From: Streptomyces violaceorubidus
Lineage (GTDB): Bacteria > Actinomycetota > Actinomycetes > Streptomycetales > Streptomycetaceae
Reading direction: 5' to 3'
Assembly (NCBI RefSeq): GCF_000717995.1
Contig: NZ_JODM01000030.1
Coordinates: 62,001 to 126,000, forward strand
DNA length: 64,000 nt
The position numbers and the translations under genes are program-made. The notes under the pieces were generated by a model. The model worked only from the letters and a program-made list of their open reading frames with translations. It was not told the origin of the DNA and did not search any database. This document shows, piece after piece, positions 44,148 through 51,904 of the stretch; positions within the stretch are counted from its first letter, which is position 1; each line of letters opens with the position of its first letter.

Positions 44148-45086
44148 ATGCACACCGTCGCCGTTCTCGCGCTGGACCGGGTGATCCCGTTCGACCTGTC
44201 CACCCCGATCGAGGTCTTCACCCGGACCCGGCTCCCCGACGGCCGTCCCGGATACCAGATCCGGGTGTGCGCCGAGCACCCCGCGATCGACGCCGGCGCC
44301 TTCACGCTGCGCGCACCCTGGGGGCTGGACGGATTGCGCGGGGCGGACACCATCATCGTGCCCGGGACGGCCACCGCCGCCGACCCGCTCTCCCCCGCCG
44401 TCCGCGACGCGCTGCGGGCGGCCGCCGTGAACGGCACCCGGATCGCCTCCATCTGCTCCGGCACCTTCCCGCTGGCCGCCACCGGACTGCTGGAGGGGCT
44501 GCGGGCCACCACCCACTGGGTTGCCGCGAAAGCCCTCGCCGACGCCCATCCGGACCTCGACGTCGACCCGGACGTCCTGTACGTCGACAACGGCCAGATC
44601 CTCACCTCGGCCGGTGCCGCCGCGGGCCTGGACCTGTGCCTGCACATGATCCGGCGGGACTACGGCTCGGCGGTCGCCGCACACGCCGCCCGGCTGTCGG
44701 TGATGCCGCTCGAACGCGAAGGCGGCCAGGCCCAGTTCATCGTCCACGACTACCCGCCCGTGCCCCGCGGTTCCGCCCTCGAACCCCTGCTCACCTGGCT
44801 GCGGGAGAACCTGGCCCGGGACCTCTCCCTCGCCGACATCGCCGCCCATGCCGGGATGAGCACCCGGACTCTCATCCGCCGCTTCCGGGAGCAGACCGGC
44901 AGCACCCCGCTGCAGTGGCTGCACCGCGCCCGGGTCCGCCAGGCGCAGCACCTGCTGGAGACGACCGAGCACTCGGTGGAACGCATCGCCGCCCAGGTCG
45001 GCTTCGGCTCGCCGACGGCCTTCCGCGACCGCTTCAAGCGCACCACCGGAGTCAGCCCGCACGCCTACCGGCGCACCTTCGGCTGA
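44148..45086 (+). CDS. GlxA-family AraC-type transcriptional regulator
   Basis: A 312-residue regulator. An N-terminal DJ-1/PfpI-like domain (about 1-190), with 'IASICSGTFPLAATGLLEGL' carrying the nucleophile-elbow Cys, is joined to a C-terminal AraC double helix-turn-helix ('LSLADIAAHAGMSTRTLIRR', 'AAQVGFGSPTAFRDRFKRTT'). Members sense small amidated or nitrogen compounds; the ligand here is unknown. A GAGGAGG site precedes the ATG at 44148. It is divergent from the SGNH esterase gene and may control it, although the palindrome there looks more like a TetR site. Confidence 0.94.
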   Translation: MHTVAVLALDRVIPFDLSTPIEVFTRTRLPDGRPGYQIRVCAEHPAIDAGAFTLRAPWGLDGLRGADTIIVPGTATAADPLSPAVRDALRAAAVNGTRIASICSGTFPLAATGLLEGLRATTHWVAAKALADAHPDLDVDPDVLYVDNGQILTSAGAAAGLDLCLHMIRRDYGSAVAAHAARLSVMPLEREGGQAQFIVHDYPPVPRGSALEPLLTWLRENLARDLSLADIAAHAGMSTRTLIRRFREQTGSTPLQWLHRARVRQAQHLLETTEHSVERIAAQVGFGSPTAFRDRFKRTTGVSPHAYRRTFG

Positions 45087-45197
45087 CCGCCCGCGGCCGG
45101 CAGCGCGGCCCGGGTCGGCCCCGTTCGGGTCGCGGGGCCGCCCGGGTGACCGTAGACAGAAGGCATGGGCGCGGGCAGCGAGGGGACCGGTGACGAC

Positions 45198-45743
45198 ATG
45201 TCGCAGCCTCACCTGCTCACGTTCGGGCACGGCACCGCGGGCCGCGCGGAGCTGGCCGCACTGCTGCGTGGCGCCGGTGTCACCTCCGTGGTCGACGTCA
45301 GGACCGCCCCCGGCAGCCGCCGCGACCCCGACCTGCTGCGGGACCGGCTGGCCCGGTGGATGCCCGAGGAGGGCCTCGACTACCGGTGGGAACGTCGTCT
45401 GGGCGGCTTCCGCAAGCCCGCACCCGGCTCGCCCGACGTCGTCTGGCGCAACGCCTCCTTCCGGGCGTACGCGGGCCACACCCGCTCGCCGGAGTTCGTC
45501 GAGGCGATGGACGAGTTGCTGGCGCGGGCGGCCCACGAACGCACCGCGGTCATGTGCGGCGAGGCGGTGTGGTGGCGGTGCCACCGGCGCCTCATCGCCG
45601 ACTTCGCCGTGCTGGCCCGTGACACCCCCGCGGACCACCTCATGCACGACGGCCGGCTGACCGCCCACTCCCCCACCCCGGGCGTCCGGCTGCGGTCGGA
45701 CGGCCTGCTCGTCTACGACGACGTGGAGGCGGCGGCGAGGTAG
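45198..45743 (+). CDS. DUF488 protein
   Basis: A 181-residue DUF488 protein: 'LLTFGHGTAGRAELAALLRG' then 'VTSVVDVRTAPGSRR', and 'HERTAVMCGEAVWWRCHRRL' followed by 'IADFAVL', the conserved Cys-bearing second half. The family is of unknown function, with a possible redox or nucleic-acid link. The ATG at 45198 starts the conserved domain; an in-frame ATG at 45165 would add 11 residues. It precedes a coiled-coil protein gene by 38 bp on the same strand, so the two may be co-transcribed. Confidence 0.88.
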   Translation: MSQPHLLTFGHGTAGRAELAALLRGAGVTSVVDVRTAPGSRRDPDLLRDRLARWMPEEGLDYRWERRLGGFRKPAPGSPDVVWRNASFRAYAGHTRSPEFVEAMDELLARAAHERTAVMCGEAVWWRCHRRLIADFAVLARDTPADHLMHDGRLTAHSPTPGVRLRSDGLLVYDDVEAAAR

Positions 45744-45781
45744 CCCACACCGGCGAGGGCGAAGGACGAAGGGCGGATTCC

Positions 45782-46765
45782 ATGCAGCGCAAGGGCGGGC
45801 GACGCCGGGACACGGACGGCCCGGAAGAGGACGGCCCGGAAATGGACGGCCCGGACGAGGAAGCGGTCGAGCAGGTCCTGGACGAGCTGTACGCCACACC
45901 CCCGTCCGCCTTCGTCTCCCGGCGTGAGGAACACGCCGCCGCCGCGAGAACGGCCGGTCGCAAGGAGGACGCCCGCCGCATCCACGCCGCCCGCCGGCCC
46001 ACACTCGCCGCATGGGCGGCGAATCTGCTGACGCGCTCCCGGCCGGAGGAGACCCGCCGTTTCCTGGAGCTGGGGCAGGCACTGCGCGCGGCACACCGCA
46101 CCCTGGACGCCGCCGGGCTGAAGGAACTCTCGGCGCAGCGCCGGCAGATCGTGGCCGCCCTCTCCCGGCAGGCCGCGCGGCTCGCCGAGGAGACCGGGCA
46201 ACGGCTCTCCCCGGCGGCACAGCGGGAGGTCGAGGCGACCCTGCGCGCGGTCCTCGCGGACCCGGACGCCGCCGACCGGTGGGCCGGAGGACGTCTGGAG
46301 GTCTCCCTCACCCCGCCCTCGGCCTTTCCCTCGGGCACCGCTCCGGCGGAGCCCGCCCGGACCGCACCCGGGTCGAGGGAGCCTCGGCAGTCTCCCCGCA
46401 CCGCCTCCCGCACACACGCGAAGGACGAACTCGCCGAGCGGCGCCGCAAACGGCGTGAAGAACGGGAGCGGGCCGAACAGGAGGCCGAGCGGGCCGAACG
46501 GCACCTGCGGGACGCACGCGCCGAGCAGGCCGGCGCGCAGGAGTCACTGCGCCGGGCCGAGGAGGAACTGGGGCGCGTCCGCGAGACGGTGACCGCCGCC
46601 GAGGAGCGGCTGCGCGCGGCGCGCGAGGACCTCGACGGGGCCGAACGGGAACGGCGGGAGGCCGAGAAGCGGGGCCGTACGGCCGCGGACGCCGTCGCGG
46701 AGGCCGAGCGGGCGGCACGGGCGAGCGCGCGCCGGGTGGACCGCTTGGCCGACCGGGGCAGGTAA
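45782..46765 (+). CDS. Coiled-coil hypothetical protein
   Basis: A 327-residue highly charged protein. An acidic N-terminus (to about 45) is followed by a helical domain with 'FVSRREEHAAAARTAGRKED' and 'RPTLAAWAANLLTRSRPEET', a linker at about 175-215, and an unbroken Arg/Glu/Ala coiled coil of about 110 residues to the end. No membrane segment or enzyme motif is seen. The ATG at 45782 lies 38 bp after the DUF488 gene. A scaffold or nucleoid role is possible but not shown. Confidence 0.8.
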   Translation: MQRKGGRRRDTDGPEEDGPEMDGPDEEAVEQVLDELYATPPSAFVSRREEHAAAARTAGRKEDARRIHAARRPTLAAWAANLLTRSRPEETRRFLELGQALRAAHRTLDAAGLKELSAQRRQIVAALSRQAARLAEETGQRLSPAAQREVEATLRAVLADPDAADRWAGGRLEVSLTPPSAFPSGTAPAEPARTAPGSREPRQSPRTASRTHAKDELAERRRKRREERERAEQEAERAERHLRDARAEQAGAQESLRRAEEELGRVRETVTAAEERLRAAREDLDGAERERREAEKRGRTAADAVAEAERAARASARRVDRLADRGR

Positions 46766-46779
46766 GGGGCTCGTCCGAT

Positions 46780-46799
46780 TGAGTACTCATACTCATGAG
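46780..46799. promoter_or_regulatory. Nested palindromes upstream of the lipoprotein gene
   Basis: TGAGTACTCA (46780-46789, perfect) is followed by CTCATGAG (46792-46799, perfect), giving a direct ACTCAT repeat. This is typical of an operator; it lies about 60 bp before the lipoprotein GTG. Confidence 0.55.
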
Positions 46800-46855
46800 G
46801 TGCTTCCCCCCGCCGGGGGACGCTTGCCGCACCAGTCGCCCTCCAGGGAGTCAAC

Positions 46856-47194
46856 GTGCGAACCACCCATCTGCTGCACCGACCGCCGACCGCGCCCTCC
46901 GTCCGCGCCGGGCGGTCCGTCCGCGGTCTCGTCCTGGCCTGTGTGGCCGCCGCGGCGGTCCTGACCGGTTGTTCCATGGAGGAGGCCACCTGCGGCGGCG
47001 GCGAGTACCCGGTGCTGAGCATCGGTGGCACCGGCAGCGCATGTGTGCCCAAGGGCGAGGAGCCGCCCGCGGGTTACACCCGCTACCCCGAGGGCAAGGT
47101 CCCGGAACACGTCGGCGACAAGTGGGACACCTACTGGCAGACACATACCGTCGACGAGCACGGGAAGGTCGTGGAGGTGCCCCAGGGCGGGTGA
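46856..47194 (+). CDS. SCO0607-family lipoprotein
   Basis: A 112-residue exported lipoprotein. A basic N-terminus and hydrophobic core lead to the lipobox 'VLTGC', Cys39 being lipidated. The mature part has 'ATCGGGEYPVLSIGGTGSAC' and 'GYTRYPEGKVPEHVGDKWDT'; its two other cysteines may form a disulfide. The sequence matches what I recall of the family named after S. coelicolor SCO0607, whose function is unknown. The start is the GTG at 46856. The palindromes upstream suggest tight regulation. Confidence 0.9.
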   Translation: MRTTHLLHRPPTAPSVRAGRSVRGLVLACVAAAAVLTGCSMEEATCGGGEYPVLSIGGTGSACVPKGEEPPAGYTRYPEGKVPEHVGDKWDTYWQTHTVDEHGKVVEVPQGG

Positions 47195-47241
47195 CCCCCG
47201 CCCTCCGCGACCCGAACACACGCACGGGGTTGCGGCGGCAC

Positions 47242-47269
47242 ATACCACGACGGCGGTCATACGTGGTAT
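47242..47269. promoter_or_regulatory. Long inverted repeat upstream of the H1-like gene
   Basis: Perfect 8-bp arms, ATACCACG and CGTGGTAT, are separated by 12 bp, about 80 bp before the H1-like gene. An operator for a spaced dimer fits better than a terminator because the 12-nt loop is long and the stem short. Confidence 0.5.
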
Positions 47270-47347
47270 ACCGACTCGGCAGCGAACAAAGCGACAACTG
47301 AGGCTGCGCGTCAGGCTTCACGGCCGCGAACCAAGGAGAGTCACACC

Positions 47348-48253
47348 ATGTCCGAGAGCACGATGCAGTCCGCCACCGAACTGGCGTCGCAGTACAGCGT
47401 CCAGGTCACCGACGACCTGGAGCGCAACGTCAAGGAGCAGGAACGTGTCAGCACGGAGATCACGGCTCTCCAGCAGCAACTGGCCGCGCTGCAGCACGAC
47501 CACGCCCTGCTGGTGAACATGCAGCAGGCTCTCGGCATCACCTCGCCGCCGCAGTCCGCCCCCGCGCCGGAGCCCGCCGCCTCGGCCGGGGCGGCGACGG
47601 TGCCGGCTCCGCGTGGCGGTGCCGTGCCGCGGTCGTCCGGGGGCAGGGCGATTCGCGGCAAGAAGGCCCCCGCCGCGGCCAAGCGCGCGACGGCCCCGAA
47701 GCCGGGTGCCAAGCCGGCGCCGAAGCCGACGGCGAAGAAGGCCACCAGGTCGACCGCCGCGACGACCACCGAGAAGACCGACAAGGCGCCCGCGAAGACC
47801 ACGACCAAGACACCCGCGAAGACGGCCGACAAGGCGCCTGCGAAGACGGCCGCCAAGACGGCCGCCAAGACACCCGACAAGGCACCCGCGAAGACCGCGA
47901 CCAAGGCATCCGCCAAGCCGTCCGCCAAGTCCGCCGCCAAGACCGCCGGGAAGCCCGCGGCGGCGCGGGACGCGGGCCGGCCCACCCTGGTGGAGATGGT
48001 GCGCGAGCACCTCGCCGGGCAGCGGGAACCGCGGTCCGCCGCCGAGGTCACCACGGCGCTGAGCGAGGCCCACTCCGGACGCACCGTCAAGACCACGGTC
48101 GTGCGCACCACGCTCGAGGGCCTCGTCGCCAAGAACCAGGCCCAGCGCACCAAGCAGGGCACCTCGGTCTACTACACCGCCACCGGGGCCACCCCGTCCG
48201 AGCAGCAGCAGGACCCCTCAGCCGAGGCTCCCGCCGGGCAGAGCGGCAGCTGA
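47348..48253 (+). CDS. Histone-H1-like Lys/Ala/Pro-rich protein with coiled coil and winged-helix-like end
   Basis: A 301-residue three-part protein. Residues about 20-62 form a coiled coil ('QERVSTEITALQQQLAALQH'). About 95-205 is a basic, disordered segment rich in (D/T)KAPAKT-type repeats, like eukaryotic H1 tails and bacterial Hc1/HupS tails. About 210-275 is a compact helix-rich domain ('LVEMVREHLAGQREPRSAAE', 'VKTTVVRTTLEGLVAKNQAQ') resembling a winged helix. It is probably a nucleoid-associated DNA-binding protein. A ribosome site AGGAGAG precedes the ATG at 47348. Confidence 0.85.
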   Translation: MSESTMQSATELASQYSVQVTDDLERNVKEQERVSTEITALQQQLAALQHDHALLVNMQQALGITSPPQSAPAPEPAASAGAATVPAPRGGAVPRSSGGRAIRGKKAPAAAKRATAPKPGAKPAPKPTAKKATRSTAATTTEKTDKAPAKTTTKTPAKTADKAPAKTAAKTAAKTPDKAPAKTATKASAKPSAKSAAKTAGKPAAARDAGRPTLVEMVREHLAGQREPRSAAEVTTALSEAHSGRTVKTTVVRTTLEGLVAKNQAQRTKQGTSVYYTATGATPSEQQQDPSAEAPAGQSGS

Positions 48254-48323
48254 ACAACCCCGGCACCCCGGACGCGACACGACGCGGCGCGCGGCCGGGG
48301 CGGATCGGGGTGAGGATCAGGGG

Positions 48324-49187
48324 ATGGGTGTTGTCCTGCCGGTGCTCTTCGCACTCGTCGCCGCCTTCAGCAACGCGCTGGCCACCGTGCTCCAGCGGCG
48401 GGCCGCGCTGACCGTGCCGCAGTCCCAGGGGTTCCGCCCCGGACTCGTCCTCGACCTGTTGCGGCGCCCCGTGTGGCTCGGCGGCATGCTGGCCGTCGTG
48501 GTGGCCGGTGTGGGTCAGGCGGTCGCCCTGGCGACGGGCCCGCTGTCACTCGTACAGCCCCTGTTCGTGCTGGAGCTTCCGCTGGCCCTGCTGCTGGCCT
48601 CGCTGCTGACCGGCAACCGGCTGCCGGAGGTCATGTGGCTCGCCGTGGGCGGGGTGGTCGTGGGGCTCGGAGTCGCGTTGGCCTCGGCCGCTCCGGGCGG
48701 CGGCGAGACCGACGTGCCCCTGGACCGCTGGGTGCCGACGCTGGCGGCCTGTGCGGGGGCGGCCGTCCTGCTGGCCGCCGCCGGCCTGAAGCGGCCCGTG
48801 GGCAAGGCCCGCGCCGGCTGCCTCGGTGCGGCCACGGCGGTGTGCTACGCGCTGACGGCCGGACTGATGAAGGACTCCATGCGCGTCCTGGGCGACGACG
48901 GCATGGTCGGCTTCTGCACCGCCTGGCAGACCTACGGCTTCGCGGCGGCGGGGGTGTGCGCCGTGCTCCTGCTGGAGCACGCCATGCAGGGCGGTCCGCT
49001 GGTCGCCTCCCAGCCCGCCCTCACGCTGGGCGACGCGACGGTGAGCCTCCTGCTCGGCGTGGTCCTGTACCGGGAGGACGTACGGGGCGACTGGTGGGTC
49101 GTGCCGCAGCTCCTCGGGGTGGCGCTGATCGTCGTAGGGGTGCTGAACCTGGCCCGGCGCGGCGCTGATCTGCGCACCGCGCGGTGA
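48324..49187 (+). CDS. DMT/EamA-superfamily membrane protein
   Basis: A 287-residue integral membrane protein with about nine hydrophobic helices, starting 'MGVVLPVLFALVAAFSNALA'. 'LSLVQPLFVLELPLALLLAS' and 'PLVASQPALTLGDATVSLLL' are the paired family motifs of drug/metabolite transporters, close to the NIPA-like group of Mg2+ transporters. The substrate cannot be named. The ATG at 48324 is close behind the H1-like gene (70 bp) on the same strand. The protein looks complete. Confidence 0.87.
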   Translation: MGVVLPVLFALVAAFSNALATVLQRRAALTVPQSQGFRPGLVLDLLRRPVWLGGMLAVVVAGVGQAVALATGPLSLVQPLFVLELPLALLLASLLTGNRLPEVMWLAVGGVVVGLGVALASAAPGGGETDVPLDRWVPTLAACAGAAVLLAAAGLKRPVGKARAGCLGAATAVCYALTAGLMKDSMRVLGDDGMVGFCTAWQTYGFAAAGVCAVLLLEHAMQGGPLVASQPALTLGDATVSLLLGVVLYREDVRGDWWVVPQLLGVALIVVGVLNLARRGADLRTAR

Positions 49188-49272
49188 CCCTCCCGCGGGC
49201 CGGGTGGCGCAGCGCGCCGCCCTCCCCCGCGAACTCGCAGGTCAGCCGTTTCCGCAGGTCAATGCGGGTGGC

Positions 49273-49302
49273 GTAACCTCGGCGAAACATCGTGCGGGTT
49301 AC
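49273..49302. promoter_or_regulatory. Inverted repeat before the GntR gene
   Basis: GTAACC (49273-49278) and GGTTAC (49297-49302) are perfect 6-bp arms 18 bp apart, 10 bp before the ATG at 49313. It is a candidate autoregulatory site. Confidence 0.4.
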
Positions 49303-49312
49303 CGTGGGCGGC

Positions 49313-50059
49313 ATGGACCACCACGGGGGACGGCCGCGCGAGGAGCGGGCGCGGCAGCTGGCCGACATCCTGCGGCAGCAGATCACGGACGGTGCCTTCG
49401 CGGGCGGCAGGCTGCCCGACGAGCGGGACCTGGGCCGCCGGTTCGGATCCTCGCGCAACGCCGTGCGGGACGCCCTGGCCCTGCTGCGCGACGAGGGTCT
49501 GATCACCCGTCGGCGCGGGGTCGGGACGACGGTGCTGCTGCCGAAGTACGGACACGCTCTCGACCGGCTGACCGGGCTGGCCGAGGAGCTGACCGGGCGC
49601 GGCACCGTGACCAACGAGGTGCGGGTGGCCGCTCGGGTGCCGGTGCTGCCCGCCGCGATCGCCGGCCGCCTGGAGGTGCCGGCCGGGGAGGGCGGTGTGT
49701 ACGTGGAGCGGCTGCGGTGGCTGGACGGGCTGCCGTTGTCGCTGGACACCAGCTACCTGACCGCCGGCATCGGCCGTGCCGTGCTCGCGGGCGACCTGCG
49801 GGAGCGGGACGTGTTCGGCCTGATCGAGGAAGCGGCGGGCGTCCGGCTCGGGCGGGCCGAGGTGGCCGTGCACGCGGTCAACGCGGACCCCGGTACGGCA
49901 CGGTTGCTGGGGATCGAGCCGGGGGCGGCGGTGTTCGCCCTGGAGCGGCTGACCCGGTTGGCGGACGGTCGGCCGGTGGACACGGAGTCGATCCGGATCC
50001 GCGCGGACCGGATGACCCTGCGCGCCACGCTCCGTCGTGGTGGGCCGCGGGACATGTGA
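49313..50059 (+). CDS. GntR/HutC-family transcriptional regulator
   Basis: A 248-residue regulator. The N-terminal winged helix 'LADILRQQITDGAFAGGRLP' and 'LGRRFGSSRNAVRDALALLR' is followed by a UTRA effector domain ('YVERLRWLDGLPLSLDTSYL', 'LERLTRLADGRPVDTESIRI'). UTRA domains bind sugars, amino acids or related metabolites. The ATG at 49313 was chosen; a GTG at 49292 is also in frame. It lies 13 bp before the TauE/SafE gene, so it probably controls that exporter as an operon. Confidence 0.93.
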   Translation: MDHHGGRPREERARQLADILRQQITDGAFAGGRLPDERDLGRRFGSSRNAVRDALALLRDEGLITRRRGVGTTVLLPKYGHALDRLTGLAEELTGRGTVTNEVRVAARVPVLPAAIAGRLEVPAGEGGVYVERLRWLDGLPLSLDTSYLTAGIGRAVLAGDLRERDVFGLIEEAAGVRLGRAEVAVHAVNADPGTARLLGIEPGAAVFALERLTRLADGRPVDTESIRIRADRMTLRATLRRGGPRDM

Positions 50060-50072
50060 GAGGAGGCCGGCG

Positions 50073-50837
50073 GTGGCCGGTGCGAGTGTGCCCGTGCTGG
50101 TGGCCCCGGGGCTGCTGGGTCTGTTCGGCGGGGTGGGCATCACCGCCGTCGGGCCGGGCGGAGTGCTGCCCACCATCGGTCTGTTCGCCCTCACCGGCCT
50201 GACGCCCGCGGAGGTGGCCGGGACGGCCCTCGTCACCCATGTGGCCACCGGGGTCCTCGCGACCGCCGCCTACCTGCGCTCCGGGCAGCTGCGCGAGTCG
50301 GGGACCCGGCACACCGCGCTGGTCCTGGCGGTGACCGCGGTCGCCGGTGCCCCGCTCGGCGTCCTGGTCAACTCGTATGCGTCCGAGCGGATGTTCGGCC
50401 TGGTCCTCGGGGTGTTCACGGCGGGTGTGGCGGGCCTGGTGTGGTTCCGCGAGGCTCGCCGTCCGGCCGCCGAGCGGGCACACCCGTCGACGGCGGTGGT
50501 GGCGGGGTTGGGCGGCGCGGTGGCCGTGGCGGCCGGGGTCGTGGGCATCGGCGGACCGATGCTGACCGTCCCCGTGCTGGTGGCCATGGGCGTGCCCCTG
50601 CTGGAGGCCCTCGCCGCCGCGCAGGCCCAGTCCGTCGTCATCGCCGGGGTGGGAACGGTGGGTTACCTGGCCCGGGGTGCCGTCGACTGGCCGCTGGCGG
50701 TGCTGGTCGGCGTGCCCGAGCTGGCCGGGGTGCTGCTGGGCTGGCGGATCGCCCACGCGCTGCCCACGCGCCGGCTGAAGTACGCCCTGATCGCGACGCT
50801 GTTCGCGCTCGCCCCGTACCTCGCCCTGCACGGCTGA
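50073..50837 (+). CDS. TauE/SafE-family anion exporter
   Basis: A 254-residue membrane protein with about eight helices in two repeats. 'LFGGVGITAVGPGGVLPTIG' and 'GVVGIGGPMLTVPVLVAMGV' are the duplicated Gly-rich family signature. TauE/SafE proteins export sulfite, sulfoacetate or related anions. The GTG at 50073 follows a strong GAGAGGAGG site, 13 bp after the GntR gene, indicating a two-gene operon. The substrate may match the UTRA ligand of the regulator. Confidence 0.9.
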   Translation: MAGASVPVLVAPGLLGLFGGVGITAVGPGGVLPTIGLFALTGLTPAEVAGTALVTHVATGVLATAAYLRSGQLRESGTRHTALVLAVTAVAGAPLGVLVNSYASERMFGLVLGVFTAGVAGLVWFREARRPAAERAHPSTAVVAGLGGAVAVAAGVVGIGGPMLTVPVLVAMGVPLLEALAAAQAQSVVIAGVGTVGYLARGAVDWPLAVLVGVPELAGVLLGWRIAHALPTRRLKYALIATLFALAPYLALHG

Positions 50838-50904
50838 CCAAGATGCCCCAAGCGCCTACCTGGTGCACATTGGTCCCAATCGACCGGCCACCCGGAGGGA
50901 CGGC

Positions 50905-51841
50905 ATGTCGCAGGCCGCTGCTTCCGACGTCGAGCGCACATCCCCGCCCACCGCGAAGGTGGGCCTGTTCACCCTGACCGCCATGGTCGTCGGGTCGATG
51001 GTGGGCGCCGGGGTGTTCTCGCTGCCGGGGCGCTTCGCCGCGGAGACCGGCGTCGCGGGCGCGCTGATCGCCCGGGCGATCGCGGGCACCGGCATGCTGA
51101 CCCTGGCCTTCGTCTTCCAGTCCCTCGCGGTGCGCAGACCCGACCTCGACGCCGGTGTGTACGCGTACGCCAAGGCGGGTTTCGGCGAGTACCTGGGCTT
51201 CTTCGCCGCCTTCGGCTACTGGGCGAGCTCCTGTGTGGGCAACGTGACGTACTGGGTCCTGATCATGTCGACCGTGGGGTCGGTCTGGCCTGGCGCCTGT
51301 CCGGCCTGGACGCTGATGGCGGCGGAGGTGCTCTTCGTCGCGGCCAAGGACGACGACATGCCGCGCTTCCTGCGCCGCGCCAGCGCCGCCGACGTGCCGG
51401 TGCCGGCGCTGCTGATGTCGTCGCTGCTCACCCAGGTGGTGCTGATCGCCACCAGCTTCTCCAGCGACGCCTTCGACTTCGCGCTCAACCTGACCAGCGC
51501 CCTCTCCCTGATCCCGTATCTGCCAGCGGCGGCCTTCGCGGTGCGGATCGGCAGCCGGGACGACCCGCGGGCCGAGGGCGGCCGCACCTCGGTCAGGGAG
51601 TTGGCCGTCGGGGTGGTCGCCACGCTGTACACCGCCTTCCTGCTCTACGCGGCCGGGCTGAAGTTAGTTCGTACTGGTGTCCTTCGTCGTCTACGCCCCG
51701 GCGACCGTCCTGTTCGTGACGGCCCGCCGCGAGCAGGGCCGCCGGCTGTTCTCGCCCGGGGAACTGGTCGTCCTGACCGTCTCCGTGACCGGCGCGGTGC
51801 TCGGCCTCGTCGCCCTGGTGGCGGGGTGGATCAGCCTGTGA
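50905..51841 (+). pseudogene. Arginine/ornithine antiporter (ArcD-like), deleted and frameshifted
   Basis: An APC-family transporter begins normally ('LTAMVVGSMVGAGVFSLPGR', 'FFAAFGYWASSCVGNVTYWV'). After 'LIMSTVGS' it jumps, in frame, to 'AWTLMAAEVLFVAAKDDDMP', so roughly five or six central helices are missing near 51285. At 51662-51669 a 4-bp tandem duplication (AGTT twice) shifts the frame; the true end, 'FVLVSFVVYAPATVLFVTAR' onward, follows in the next frame to TGA at 51841. Removing the duplicate gives 311 codons. It sits directly before arcA, as a transport partner should. It cannot be functional. Confidence 0.88.
51662..51669. repeat. 4-bp tandem duplication in the antiporter pseudogene
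   Basis: AGTT-AGTT where one AGTT is expected; loss of one copy restores the reading frame 'GLKFVLVSFVVYAP'. Confidence 0.85.
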
Positions 51842-51904
51842 GCAGGTCCCACCCGCTTCGTCTCCCCCGCCCCCTACCGCATCCGCATCCCTCAAGGAGG
51901 CCGT

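Noticed and set aside
47760..47945. Repeated short units resembling a repeat array
   Set aside because: They are codon-phased and encode the APAKT-type tail of the H1-like protein, so not a CRISPR or intergenic repeat.
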